DNA of 64,000 bases from Chara braunii (GCA_003427395.1 BFEA01000252.1:557184-621183), one strand, 5' to 3'; shown: positions 10,101 through 19,423, numbered from the stretch's first letter. Made by a program: numbers and translations. Notes: a model not told the origin generated them from the sequence alone.

Positions 10101-11106
10101 CCGCCTCTTGTTCGACGAAATGCAGACCGCAGGCCTTCCTCCCTCGCTGGCCACTTTCACGACGATGGTTTGCATGTACAAAAGAGCGGGGCTTTTTAAG
10201 GAGGCAGAGGACGTTCGAGAGCAAATGCTGGAGCAGGGTTTTGCCGATGATCGTGTATCTTGCAATTGTCTTCTCGACCTATACGGAAAGTCTGGGCGCG
10301 TGGAAGAGGCAGAGGAACTGGTACGGAGCATGATGACGCCGCCAAGGGAAGACAGAACGAGCGGTGGGGATGCTGTCGAGGACGGATCCGACGGCGCGGG
10401 ATCGGCGGGCATCAGCAGCGACGGCCAATCGGGCGGCGCGGGATCCCGGGGCATCGGTATCGACCGCGATTCGAACGGCGCGGGATCCCTGGGCATCGGT
10501 ATCGACGACGGCGGCGGATCGGGCGGCGCGCGATCGGGGGGCATTGGTATCGATGTAGTGACGTGTAATACGATGATGAACATGTACGGAAAGGCGGGAA
10601 GTGTGGTGGATGTGAGGAGGTGGTGGCGGAAATTGCGGGAACTCGATCTGCAGCCTGACCTGGTGTCTTTCTGTACGATTGTGGACGCCTGCGGCCGCGC
10701 AGAGCTTCACAAAGAGGCTCTTGCTGGCGTGAGGGAGATGCGACGCAGGTTTGGAAAGTTCGGGATGAATGTCGTGGCCTATAACTTGGCCATCAGGGCG
10801 CTAGGGAGGGCAGGAGAGGTGGAGGAGGCTCTCAACCTGTTCCTCGAGATGAAGAAGGCCGGGGTGCGCCCTGATGTGGTGACGTACAGCACCGTCATTG
10901 CTGTGTACGGAACTGCGAAGATGCTGGATGGTGCGGTCAGGACTTTCCGAGGCATGCGAGCCGCGGGGTGCGAACCCAATGCGGTCACTTATAATGCTAT
11001 CATCGATGCGTACAAGATTGCTGGGCGTCTTGAGGATGCAGATTGGGCCTTCATACAGATGGGCCGTTCGCCTTCGTTGACTTCAGAGAGCTGCGGCGGA
11101 CGATAA
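7177..11106 (+). CDS. P-class pentatricopeptide repeat (PPR) protein, probably organellar
   Basis: A single uninterrupted frame of 1309 codons. The start ATG has a good context (G at -3 and at +4), and the first ~100 residues are rich in R, S, A and G with few acidic residues, as in a chloroplast or mitochondrial transit peptide. Residues about 365-400 resemble the pre-repeat helix of long plant P-class PPRs (LSMREASTVMSEQ). Then come about 21 degenerate 35-36-residue motifs: three at roughly 404-505, ten at 562-970 and eight at 990-1297. Typical lines are YNTMISLYGKCGRIRFAEKVY and YNLAIRALGRAGEVEEALN. No E, DYW, SMR or RNase domain is visible. Acidic and Ser-rich insertions split the array near 506-560, and a Gly-rich one near 1060-1124. 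PPR proteins bind organellar RNA in a sequence-specific way to stabilise, process or splice it. The ortholog and target are unknown. The long antisense frames inside are shadows. Confidence 0.93.
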   Translation: MAEATAATVELILSRSAHRRGGGSRASCCRLPFQSGLCGRQPFCKAGALGERVRRSWLLRRKTSGWNSGNGNLTMDLSGQRQCTRRFAIGRRKEKKALIPPPLPSHLSMVRMTAQHCDDSDEDGSGRPLWGWSVGVSLPRSARPAAERLKGSPTRVTKSTSGWRMPSVIVFRLFNSPASLAVAASSTPERGWRGCRHVSSRRRTRKSNRDALDANLSQPYPLHSYAIIKDDRLELPSADRPQFTGGGGGAIERSGLRSVSGSDVEEADMRWKERGEERLSLEASEQVDARRAGGLKLGYLHERDVSKEGNERGRRELQSSYWEGKSTARGVPRRVRKKERSGAVRELLQALDELPDVKPADAVLSTWSGRLSMREASTVMSEQRQCKRVDEVYRWMKDSEGWDADVCVYNILIKAYSREGMWKRVEEVVGQMQQENKKPDNRTFATIIDACCQQHRHGEAATWYKRMEEGGCHPDEVTVRTMMRLHGKEGNVEGAEALFFDFFGSRGDRGEGRGIPRGKEEEERAMGFAGPERSGSRASSRENEGIVRRSSCSSCSSSPSARTCNVMIDVYARAGNFKEAERLYRMMMSTDEEDGRITAKPDRETYNTMMKVYGDDRNLPAAERVFTRLLDDPGCSPDQVSYNTMISLYGKCGRIRFAEKVYLMMEQDPASNPDELTYNTMIHMYAREGRVEKAEGLLTRMLAAGFTPDTRVHNAMIGLYGRAGRYEDAGRVFREMRLMGGGGRRRSSKESPVVDRAYSTYHVLMSVYARAGMFDEAMAVWKEMRGEGEEEPNRVACHIMTDVCGRAGWVEEGVGVVEEMVDRGMVTVEEACCMAVDMCEKAGKADEAVSIFRRLIARADLNRLVGDLAWVRLIEAHGRAGRWEAAVRVIEVMKSEGCAPGVAAYTAAMDACAEALRVEEAEALLSRMQGVHVVDGQGEELGEGSEKQLETVRIDVPACNALMKAYERAGQVSEARLLFDEMQTAGLPPSLATFTTMVCMYKRAGLFKEAEDVREQMLEQGFADDRVSCNCLLDLYGKSGRVEEAEELVRSMMTPPREDRTSGGDAVEDGSDGAGSAGISSDGQSGGAGSRGIGIDRDSNGAGSLGIGIDDGGGSGGARSGGIGIDVVTCNTMMNMYGKAGSVVDVRRWWRKLRELDLQPDLVSFCTIVDACGRAELHKEALAGVREMRRRFGKFGMNVVAYNLAIRALGRAGEVEEALNLFLEMKKAGVRPDVVTYSTVIAVYGTAKMLDGAVRTFRGMRAAGCEPNAVTYNAIIDAYKIAGRLEDADWAFIQMGRSPSLTSESCGGR
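10360..10550 (+). repeat. In-frame Gly/Ser/Asp minisatellite inside the PPR gene
   Basis: Between PPR motifs 16 and 17 the DNA repeats a 42-48-nt unit about four times around GGCGCGGGATC...GGCATCGGTATCGA. It encodes GAGS-x-GIGID peptides. Unit lengths are multiples of three, so the frame is preserved. The insertion separates two canonical repeats and probably forms a flexible loop. Confidence 0.85.
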
Positions 11107-11196
11107 TTGATAACGGATCAACTGATCGATTTCTTGTAAAGATCGCGCAAGACGAGCACGATCAAATGCATGGGGAATCGCGGGAAGGGGGGCCTT

Positions 11197-11210
11197 ACAC
11201 ACACACACAC

Positions 11211-11301
<91 letters not shown>
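11197..11301. repeat. (CA)n followed by (GA)n microsatellite
   Basis: A short CA run passes through AGAGACAGAG into about 80 bases of pure GA, starting 90 bp after the PPR stop codon. It probably lies in the 3' untranslated region or just beyond. Frames reading it as an RE repeat are artefacts. Confidence 0.97.
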
Positions 11302-11302
<1 letters not shown>

Positions 11303-11856
11303 CATGCCAGATGAGGGAAGATCTAATCTGAGATCAAGATTTTGCAGTTTGTGGAGACGAGCGATTGATGACGAAGATTGTGGAGAATTCTGATGAATCT
11401 TCTCTCAGTCGGCGCTGACAGGCGATGGTCCACCGATGATGATCGATATTGGGATCGCGCTCGGGTGAAACTCGGAGAGATTGAATTGACCTGTTGCACA
11501 AGAGAGAGGGGTTGCTTGTTCTGCCTCGCTGTTTGCAAAGGCAGGTTTATGTCACGGCGATGGTGACGATGATGATTACGATGATGGTAAGCGTTCTGTT
11601 AGTTTTGGAATTCGTTATGCTCGGCACGCGACAAGACGGAAGTCTGGCGGCAAAGATGATATTGCTTGCATTTCCCCCCAGCAATCGATCAAACTGAGCA
11701 GAGTGTACAGGAATCTCAGGTTGATGGCACGAGTATCCTAGTGGGGAGTTTCAGGATGATAAGTGACCTACATTGAGCTCAGAATGACATCTGAGGTTTC
11801 TGAACACAGGTACGTACGATACTGCAGAGAGCTGTGCAGTATGCTACTCGGTAGGG
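11302..11856. other. Spacer downstream of the PPR gene
   Basis: No gene is recognised. It probably contains the PPR transcript's 3' end, but no strong AATAAA-type signal could be assigned to it. Confidence 0.4.
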
Positions 11857-11871
11857 GTCGTCACGATTTCA

Positions 11872-12003
11872 TCATATCGAGTTGACCGACCCCAGGTACC
11901 ATTTCATCGCATTATCTAGGTCCATCAGGATCTTAACTTGGGTCGGTTACTCGCCCAGGTTCAGATGATTGGTGTACCAACTGAGCTAGGCTCGTTGTTG
12001 TTA
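11872..12003 (-). mobile_element. tRNA-derived SINE, divergent copy with target duplication
   Basis: On the minus strand the element starts with a tRNA-like head, CCTAGCTCAGTTGGTACACC (an A box, plus positions 11976-11990), then a degenerate B-box region and the body GATGGACCTAG...GGGGTCGGTCAACTCGATATGAT. The head and body match the 15.1-15.3 kb SINE. It is flanked by a 15-bp duplication GTCGYCACGATTTCA at 11857-11871 and 12004-12018 with one mismatch. It has no poly-A tail and ends where the longer copy reads GATGAT. The intact A box rules out chance; the decayed B box makes an active tRNA gene unlikely. Confidence 0.72.
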
Positions 12004-12018
12004 GTCGCCACGATTTCA

Positions 12019-13265
12019 GAATCGCTCACAGCGGCGGAGGGGTGTTCCTTTCGTTTCTTTGCTAGGGAGGATCGCCGAAGGACAAGTGTCTTGTTTCTTG
12101 TTTTTTTTTTTTTTTCTCTTTCACTACCTCTTGGGAGAAGCGCCCGAGGACGGTAGGTAAATCTTGTACATGCATGACTCGAAAAAGAGAAAACTACGGC
12201 GCAGTCGGGGCTTAAGTTTGAAAATGCATTTCATGCGAAAGGGCTTGAAAATGTCGAATGTATACAAGCTAAGGTTTCGGGTCCGGTAGGGTCACGTGGG
12301 GGTGTGTTATGTTCGGGGGAATGCCTGAAGTGCATTTTTCAAACTGTTGTCTTGTGACCATAGTTACCCCTTTCGGAAAACGTGGGAGCGCCTTCTTCAT
12401 TTGGGAACCATTGCGGATAAAGAGCCTGGGCGAGGGCGAGGGGGAGGGCGAGGCTTTCGGTAATTGGCATTGGCAGTGGTGATGGTGAGAGGACAGACAT
12501 AAGGACATGTCTGATGTAAAAGCTTCGATCTTGGGTACGTGCGTTGAAGGGCTACCCTCCCCCTCCACGGACGCCGACATCCCACCTGACCTGCCCACGT
12601 TTTTTGTCAAAGTGGAAGGGAGTGGCAGGCCATCCACGGGTAGCTTGTTAGCTACTGTAGGAGGGGTTCAAATGTCAAATGTGATGCGTGGGGTCGTGCT
12701 CCTGCTCTGAGTTGTCCTTTGGTGTCTGGCCACGACCCGACTGCATTCTGCGTTAAGCAACCTGCCTTGCGATATGGATTTGCTCCTTATGAAGCTGCAG
12801 CGCCACGACGGGTGGAAAGACAGTGCCCGTGAGTGTACATATAAATGTGTAAATAGGGCGTGCAAAGTAACATCGTATACATATTGACGACTTTTGACTT
12901 TTGGGTAAGTTAGTGTACTTCTCTGTGCGAGTATTGTGTCTTGTAAGTTAACGTTTTCCATTCTTCTTTATTCAATTGGAATCTTTTGAAGTTTTTCAAG
13001 ATGCAGCACATTTTCTTCGTTGCTTTGTTATGCGTAAGCTCTGCTTGAAAAATACTAGCAATTAATTCTCCAAAGACACAAGCGCTGTGTGCTGGTGAAA
13101 GAAGCCCATGTGGCGGTCTCTGAATCTCTGTGAGTGTGATCTCCTGCTGGCACACAGCACCTCGTCTATTCTCTATTCCCTTAGCGAAAGGTCCATCGCC
13201 TTTGTGCTTTGTACTGTCTATAAGTGGATGCAAACTATCTATTTGCAATGAAGCTTTGGTGGTTT
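12019..13265. other. Unassigned spacer
   Basis: It holds a T-run near 12100-12115. A 12.27-12.71 kb interval is open on both strands for 60-122 codons, but with low-complexity His/Ser/Pro content and no recognisable domain. Nothing else is supportable. Confidence 0.4.
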
Positions 13266-13308
13266 TTCTTTTCTTTCCTTTTCTTTCCTTTTCTTTCCTT
13301 TTCTTTTT
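13266..13308. repeat. Pyrimidine decamer repeat (CTTTTCTTTC)n
   Basis: About four copies of a ten-base unit made only of C and T are followed by TGATATAATAAAG, which could act as a polyadenylation region on the plus strand. Confidence 0.85.
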
Positions 13309-13545
13309 GATATAATAAAGCTTTTGCAAATTTGCATCTCTTGTTAACCGACTGGCTCATGTCCAAGCGCCGGTCACCGCTCGCTCTTATTTACTTTGCT
13401 CCATCTGCTGAGCACTGTGCAAGGTCAGGAAATCAATACTCTAGCTACACGTGAGATTGATTATTTCCATCATCCGTATCCTTTTACTTCCCTGTGATGG
13501 GGGAAATCAGCCCCCGGGAACGCAGAATTCTTTTGGGTGTGTATT

Positions 13546-13547
<2 letters not shown>

Positions 13548-13589
<42 letters not shown>

Positions 13590-14760
13590 GCAGTTCATAT
13601 ATATATTGGAAAACAAATGAATAGAGGCCGGGGCCCTCACAATTCAACCCGGAGTTATCCTGGCAGCATTAGCCAGTTTCGCTTATGAGTTCCACTAATT
13701 AGTAATGCCCATTCTCTACTAGAAAACAAATTGAAAAATTTGCTGTGTTTTGCAAAGCCACTCTCTTTTTACACTGCAGCCAACTACCAGAAAATATCCT
13801 CCTTCATGTACTGCCCCTAATACTTTCTACTGCTAATAGCTACCGGGCCTAAGTTGGCCCCTGGGACTAACTCGGCCCAGTGGACACTGTCCTCCTATCT
13901 TGACACTCTCCTCCTATACGGCCCACTGTGGCCCTACAGAACCGAGTGCCTTAGTAAATAGGATAAGTTCAACTCCAACCTCTCATGCGTACTCTACTTC
14001 TAAGATAAGATAAGTTCAGTCTCCCAGTTAGTTCCGGATTTAGTGATAAGTGCAGTCTCCCATTTCCGGATTTGGTGACAAGTTCAGTCTCCCAGTTCCG
14101 GATTTAGCTACCCAGGAGCCATTTCGTAATTACCAACTTCCCTCCCGGTGTGACGGTTGCCAGTCGTTTTTTCCGGGCCCACGTCTTGGTCTTCGAGAAG
14201 AACCACTTCAACTGTCTCCTGCTGCCACGTCCCATCCGCATCTTTCTCCGCCAGTCAGCCTTTGATTGCCAACTTTAGACCCTGTTCTATTCTGCTTGTA
14301 ATCTCGATGTCTGAGAACGGTCTATCTTGAAATCTGGCCCTGTTTCGATCCGCGCAGATCATCTCACACAGAATTCCCCCTGACCACATGCGCAACATAT
14401 TTCCATCCTCCTTCAGCCTTGTCCCCCAGTGGGAGGAAGCCCAACAGAACCCAGTGCTCTTCCCAGTCTACTTCTGTTCCACCCATCATCTCCCAGTGTT
14501 GTGTCCACCACTTCCAGATTCTCTTGGACGCAGGATGTTCCCACCAGAGGTGCCTGGTCGATTCAAACGGCCAGTTGCACCTTCCACACCTCAGGTTGCA
14601 CTTCCATTCCTCGGTAAGGGATAGGAAGAGTCCCACTGAGGGAACTGAAGATAGACCCTACGACCTGGTGCTGGAAAAGAGGAAGAGCGAACCAGCCATT
14701 TGTGGGATATACACGGTGAGGACAGGGTATGAGCCGGCAGGTGCACACAAGAAAGCCTCC
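13548..14760 (-). pseudogene. LINE fragment with zf-RVT domain and poly-A tail
   Basis: On the minus strand a 90-codon frame (14636 to 14364) carries a zf-RVT-like zinc module: RCGRCNWPFESTRHLWWEHP, then an aromatic-rich IWKWW segment. It resembles the reverse transcriptase-associated zinc domain of plant L1-type LINEs and the module at about 23.6 kb in this window. The overlapping frame to 14748 probably continues it after a frameshift. A 39-base T run at 13548-13586 (plus) would be its poly-A tail. No RT core remains. Boundaries are approximate. Confidence 0.55.
14012..14108. repeat. About 33-bp imperfect tandem repeat, three copies
   Basis: Three units of AAGT(T/G)CAGTCTCCCA(G)TTTCCGGATTTRGTGA type lie head to tail inside the presumed LINE 3' region. 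They vary by small deletions. Confidence 0.8.
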
Positions 14761-15086
14761 TCGGCAGCCACAGCAGCCAACAGGTGGAAAACGTTTCTAG
14801 GAGAAGACGTTCAGAACACTGAGGAATGCTTCAACCAGCTCTGGGAGACACTCAGTGTCACTCACCCTACTGCCCAATGGAAAAGAAGTCAGTATTCTTT
14901 GGGTGTGTAACTGAAGTTGTTGCTTTTGCAAAAAGTAAAAATAAAAATAAGAATCGTTGGGTGAAATGCAGCAGGCACCGGTAACACTTCCACTCCCTCG
15001 TTCCAGTACCACGAAAATTGGTTCTGTGGAATGCTGCCGGCGCCAGTAACAAGCCCGTTTTCGGTTCCCTGAGTCCGTCCTGTACC
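14761..15086. other. Unassigned spacer with internal duplicated words
   Basis: The words ACCGGTAACA / CCAGTAACAAG and GTGAAATGCAGCAGGC / GTGGAATGCTGCCGGC recur about 60 bp apart near 14960-15055, suggesting an imperfect duplication. No gene was found. Confidence 0.4.
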
Positions 15087-15096
15087 GAATGGAGCT

Positions 15097-15283
15097 GCTG
15101 CCTTTTTTTTTTTTTTTTTTTTTTTTTCTCCTCCTCGAAGGTTGACGGCCTTGGGGTATCATCGTGGGGCTGACCGGCCCCATGTAACTTGGGAAGTCAT
15201 TCAACTAGTTCCATCTGGATTCGAACTCATGTCTGTGTTTCAGTAGCTCATAGGTGTACCAACTGAGCTAGGCCCGTTCGTAG
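15097..15283 (-). mobile_element. tRNA-derived SINE with poly-A tail and target duplication
   Basis: Read on the minus strand: a tRNA-like head with A box TAGCTCAGTTGGTA (plus 15257-15270) and B box GAGTTCGAATCC (plus 15217-15228), a body with GGGGCCGGTCAGCCCCACGA, and a 25-base A tail (plus T run 15103-15127). A 10-bp repeat, GAATGGAGCT, flanks it at 15087-15096 and 15284-15293, with a six-base interval beside the tail. RNA polymerase III would transcribe such an element and a LINE would mobilise it; which LINE is unknown. Confidence 0.82.
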
Positions 15284-15293
15284 GAATGGAGCT

Positions 15294-15494
15294 CATGCTA
15301 GTACCACCACGAGGTCGGCTACCTTGTCCTGGTACTGCGTAAAACTTTCTATGGAATTATAGACCTGATGTTGGGACCAGTACTAGTTCCACTCCTTCCC
15401 TGCTGCTGGTGGCCTGGAACAGGTCTACTGAATGGAAAGCTCGTGGGGAGGAAGCCAAGCAAGATGGTCGCAGGAAAAATTATCGTTCACGACC
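15294..15494. other. Unassigned spacer
   Basis: No gene or repeat is recognised. Confidence 0.4.
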
Positions 15495-15670
15495 TCTTGT
15501 TAGTAGTCGTTAGAATGGTCGTTCGTTAGACTGTGTCACGGCTGAAAAGAGTTGCATGTTTTTCTGTGGCTTGTTGTCGCCACTGAAAAGAGCTTCATAT
15601 TTGTCCGTAGCTTCTCGTGAATCCAAGTTGGTTGCCACGTGGATGGATGCAATGTCTGCAGTTCGATTTG
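15495..15670 (+). repeat. Direct repeat, left copy (partner at 17160-17335)
   Basis: Ordered shared words with the partner include TAGTCGTTAGAATGGT, GTGTCAC, CACTGAAAA, TCATATTTGTC / CCATATATTTGTTC, TGTAGCTTCTC, GAATCCAAGTTGGTTGCCA / GAATGCAAGTTCGTTGCCA and TGGATGCAATG / TGAATGCAGTG. The encoded peptide has a SYLSVASRESKLVATWMDA-type frame, which may be a decayed retroelement coding region. The two copies bracket a LINE fragment. Confidence 0.7.
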
Positions 15671-15865
15671 ATGATACTGAGATTGCTGAATTAGTTCCAC
15701 AGGAAAGCCTCTGCTGTGCTGACAGATATGAGGTGGCCTTCACCACAAGCTTCCCTCCTGTAGTTTTCGGCTGACAACTTGATCCTCCTCTTTAGGTTTG
15801 ATAAACCCCAAACCCTCTCTGGTCTAGTTACTTTGCCTGTGGACGAAATTAAATTCTAGCCTCCC

Positions 15866-15904
15866 TTTTTTTTTTTTTTTTTTTTTTTTTTCTTTTTCGT
15901 TTTT

Positions 15905-15939
<35 letters not shown>

Positions 15940-17110
15940 TTTTTTTTTTTTTTTTTTTTTTTCTGTTTCTGTTTTTTTTTTTTTTTTTGTTTTTTTTTTC
16001 TTTTTTGTTTTTTGTTTTGGCAAAACAGGGCCTTATGGTCCTGGCTCCTTATCCATCAAATAGAGTACATTGAACACACACCCCCACGCTTCTCCCCATT
16101 ATGGCTGGGAGATCCTAGCAGGCGCTATTGATTACTTCCCTTGGGAAGGATGTACCATCCCTCATCCTTGCCTAAGTTAGCCTGTGACACTTCCTCTTGG
16201 ACCTGCAGGCCTCTGGTCCCACTTGATAGGTCCTTTGAGGGGCCTATGCAGCCATGTGGCAACTGGGCAACTCGGGAGACCCCGGGGTGCTGGCTGACGA
16301 GCCCACGTGCCCGACGCTGGACTTCACATACCTCGATACCGCTGTGTGGCCCTTGCCACTGCCATCTGTTGTCTGGTCCTGTACCAATCAGGGCAGTATT
16401 CAGTCTGCAGTGTCTGAAGGACCTTCCCACGCTTCCTCAGTTGATATGGCTTGCACATGGATGGCCTCTTTGCACCTCCTTTTCCAGACTCTCCAGAGTA
16501 CCTGCGGCCGTAGCCTTCTGTAGAATCTGTGTTCCCATTTTCACTGGCTTGCAGGTTCCGAAAATCCTGTGAGCAGAGCCACCGCACTTCCTGGAAGGGG
16601 CATGCCCACCTTGGCATCCCAGAAGCCTCTGGCTCTTCCCCAGAGCTCCTCCACTCTCAGCAGGAGAGAAGCCGTGGACAACAACTCCCTGGGCGCAGAC
16701 CGTACAGTTTTCATCCGAGGCATGTCTGGTGGCTTGCGAGCATCGTTTGCTGAGCCACTTGTCGACCGGGAGTGCGTGGTAGAGGATGAGCCACTGCATG
16801 CTTCTGATCTGAGAAGTGTGGATGGCCAGCAGCGCCTTCCAGGGGATTGTTGTCCGCCCCCCCAGGTCCGCTGGCTCGTGTTCCTCCGACCTCCGTGCGA
16901 GTGTCTCATGAGTGCTGACCACTCAATGCCTTAATCTGTAGCCCAGTCACGTTGTATAGTCCAGCACATTGGTCTGGCAGTCCACTCCAGTGGTGGTAGC
17001 AAGTTTCCATGCCCACTCTACCAGGTCGAACTGACGCTCTTGGATCGGCGTGACGGGGTTGTAGATCCTGTAGTCTTCATCCTCGATGACTCGGACCTTT
17101 CTAAGGAGGC
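15866..17110 (-). pseudogene. LINE fragment with zf-RVT remnant and very long poly-A tail
   Basis: On the minus strand a frame near 16.8-16.7 kb contains SMQWLILYHALPVDKWLSKR followed by CTVC. It closely parallels RQWLMAHAALPVSRWL...CSVC in the LINE at 20.7-24.6 kb. The 3' sequence next to the tail (GGCCTTATGGTCCTGGCTCC on plus) matches the complementary 3' end of that LINE. The tail is about 150 bases of T (plus 15866-16018), interrupted by scattered G and C. The RT core is absent and the frame is broken into overlapping pieces, so this is a dead 5'-truncated copy. Confidence 0.6.
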
Positions 17111-17159
17111 GGAGCTTTGCTGGCACTTGCTGTTGACTCTGCTGCCTGTTTGTCCTGGC

Positions 17160-17335
17160 TTAATAGTCGTTAGAATGGTTGTTTGTTACTGTGTCACCAC
17201 TGGAAAAAGATTCATATTATTTGTGGATTGTGTCCAGCACTGAAAAAAGATCCATATATTTGTTCTGTAGCTTCTCCTGAATGCAAGTTCGTTGCCATGT
17301 GCATGAATGCAGTGCCTCCCGGATTGCAGCCGAGG
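17160..17335 (+). repeat. Direct repeat, right copy (partner at 15495-15670)
   Basis: See the left copy for the shared words. The two copies differ by many substitutions and small indels, so the duplication is old. Confidence 0.7.
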
Positions 17336-18019
17336 TCAATCTCTGAGGGACTTTGTTGCAGGCAGCTGCACATTTGAGTGGCTGATTACGAGGGGGGGCG
17401 CAGGTCCAAGAGCAGCCAGTGGCTGGGACACATTGTTAGGCACACTGCGTGCTATTCTGTTCCAGGTGAGTAGGGTGGCCAAACTGCATGTTAGATTCAG
17501 GAGGTTTTTTTTCAGGGTCATTCTAACAAACGTCTCACACCTTTTAAGCCAGACTTGTCCCTTGTCCATAGAGTGGACACCAAATAAACCAACAGCAAAA
17601 GAAAAAAGGTAAAAAAATGGATCACATGGGCCTAAAACCCCAAGGCAAAAGTGTATTTTCATGCAAAATTAGCTCTTTGCAGTTTTCCAGGATTTTCAGG
17701 ATTTTCAGGATTCTCGGGGCTGGCCAAAACAGTCATATCCGAGACCCCAACAAACACCAAACTTGGCACATGCAGACCTTGACCAAAAATAAAACAGGGC
17801 AAAAAAAAAAAAAAAAACCCTAAAAAAAAGTCCCCAAATGCACTTTCCAGTGTTGGGGTTGTCAGCTCCCCGGGGCTGAAAAGTGGGGGTCGTTGTAAGG
17901 CTGACACACTCCCATTGCACGTGACTCGACACTCCTGTTGTGGGGGACTCCATACTATTCTAACATAGTTATTTGGTGTGTTCTCATAGCAGCAAAGTGG
18001 CTTGATTCTACCCCCTTGC
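17336..18019. other. Unassigned spacer
   Basis: Contains three 9-bp units TTTTCAGGA near 17690-17711 and an A-run near 17800-17816. No gene is supported. Confidence 0.4.
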
Positions 18020-18020
18020 C

Positions 18021-18116
18021 ACATGGCAGGGAGACAGATTCTCGGGATGGAGACGATGAAACACCACCCTGTGCAGGCAGAGTGCTCACATGGCAGGGAG
18101 ACAGATTTTCGGGACG
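18021..18116. repeat. 29-bp duplicated word 67 bp apart
   Basis: ACATGGCAGGGAGACAGATT followed by YTCGGGA occurs at 18021 and again at 18088. The copies differ at about two positions. No larger structure was seen. Confidence 0.75.
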
Positions 18117-18573
18117 TACGGCTCTCAAATGATCAGCTGCCAGACTGCAGAGTAATCCATAGGATGCATGTGATCTGGCAGTACAAGAGGAGATGTGTTG
18201 TGGGCTGGTACAGTGAATTTTAGCAGTGGTGCCGAGAGTTACTGAAAGCGGGTTGTTGGAACCTCGTCACTCGCAATGGCGATGATGAGAGGGCAGGTAG
18301 GTATTATGAAGATGCCCTGCTATTCGCAGAGCAGGTTGTTTGTGCAGAAGAGTGCGAGCGACACATGCAGATAGATTTGGCAGCTACGGGAGCAACTCAG
18401 GGAGAGAAGGGATGGGCTTGGTAGACACATGGATGTGTAGACAGACGCTGAATTCCCTGGTCATATGATGGCAGATGCTTCTGATCATGAATGCGGGTGA
18501 CTTAGGAAATCCACACTTGGATGAAGACTCTGTAGCTCATTGCAACGTGTCGGTGAAGCATCTCGTGGTTCCT

Positions 18574-18686
18574 GTCACTACCGAGTCGAACGCCCGGTAA
18601 TTATCACCGCATCTAGACTGAAAGTTGCACCATATACAGCTGTATTGACCGGGCGTTCCATTCTGGTGTAGACGGTACTGGTAGTA
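18574..18686. repeat. Hairpin element, copy 1
   Basis: Partial inverted arms share AACGCCCGGT (left) and ACCGGGCGTT (right), with additional pairing of the outer TACCGAGT / ACTGGTA parts. The loop GCATCTAGACTGAAAGTTGC is conserved with copies 2 and 3. Several bases of the left arm are missing relative to copy 2, so this copy is decayed. Confidence 0.65.
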
Positions 18687-18984
18687 CGGACATATCAGCA
18701 CAGCACTTAGCTGGCGTTTGCTCGCTTTGACAGACCAGCCTTTCATCTGTTGCATGGAACTCGGCAGCCCCTGTTTCACCGGGTGCGCTTCTCGCTGAGC
18801 GCCCTCTTTGTGTCTCTTTTTCACAGGGTTAATTCCATGCAAGCCTCTATACTCTGTTGTACTTCTGCAAATGCCTTTCTCAGAAAGCACTTTGAAACCA
18901 GGTGCATCTGGACATTTGCACGTCCGGGTGAGTGTGCGCTCCGATAGGGGCCTTTTAGCCAACTGGGCAAAGTTTAGTTGTGCA
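18687..18984. other. Unassigned sequence between the hairpin and LINE debris
   Basis: A minus-strand frame (18962-18537) runs through here and through hairpin copy 1. It shows several Cys residues (PYYQYRLHQNGTPGQYSC, then WCNF) but no recognised domain, and I do not consider it a proven gene. Confidence 0.3.
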
Positions 18985-19175
18985 TGGTTGGAAAAAAAAA
19001 GGAAAGAAAAAAGAACCTTAGTGCTCTGGCTCCTTTTCCATTCTGGGGAGCATCAGTCCGGTTCCTATTCCGTCGGCAAGTCATGCTCCTCCTCCCACGG
19101 CAGTGGGAAGGCCCGAAGGATGGCATTGATTACTTCCCAAAAGAAGGATGCACCACCACTCACCCCTGCCTAAGT
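18985..19175 (-). mobile_element. LINE 3'-end fragment
   Basis: On the plus strand the block ATTCTGGGGAGCATCAGTCC, followed by GGTTCCTATTCC and CGGCAAGTCAT, is the near-exact complement of the 3' end of the LINE at 24.53-24.58 kb. The downstream words GATTACTTCCC...GGATG and CCTAAGTTAGCCTG also occur at 16.13-16.19 kb. It is a severely 5'-truncated copy of the same LINE lineage, minus orientation, with no coding part. Confidence 0.7.
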
Positions 19176-19423
19176 TAGCCTGCCTGAACTGCTTTGCTTC
19201 TGCCCTAGGTTGCTAGTCTGACTGCCCCGTTGCTATGGTACTTGTAGCTTGCCTACTTGGGCCCCGTCCAGCCTGCTCCTCTCAGCTCCTTGACTGTCGG
19301 ATTTCCCATATATTTACTTGCTAGAACTGCTCGTTTGGCCCCTTGCGGTGGTCTTTGCTAAAACCCTTAACCCTGTCAGACTTGATTGCTGCGATCCTTG
19401 CTAAAGCCCGAAACCCTAGCCGG

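Noticed and set aside
11043-11393. A protein with a long Arg-Glu repeat
   Set aside because: The repeat is a translated (GA)n microsatellite, and the frame overlaps the PPR 3' end.
15217-15270. A functional tRNA gene
   Set aside because: The A and B boxes are good, but the anticodon arm and acceptor stem do not fold properly, and the body continues to a poly-A tail with flanking duplications. It is a SINE.
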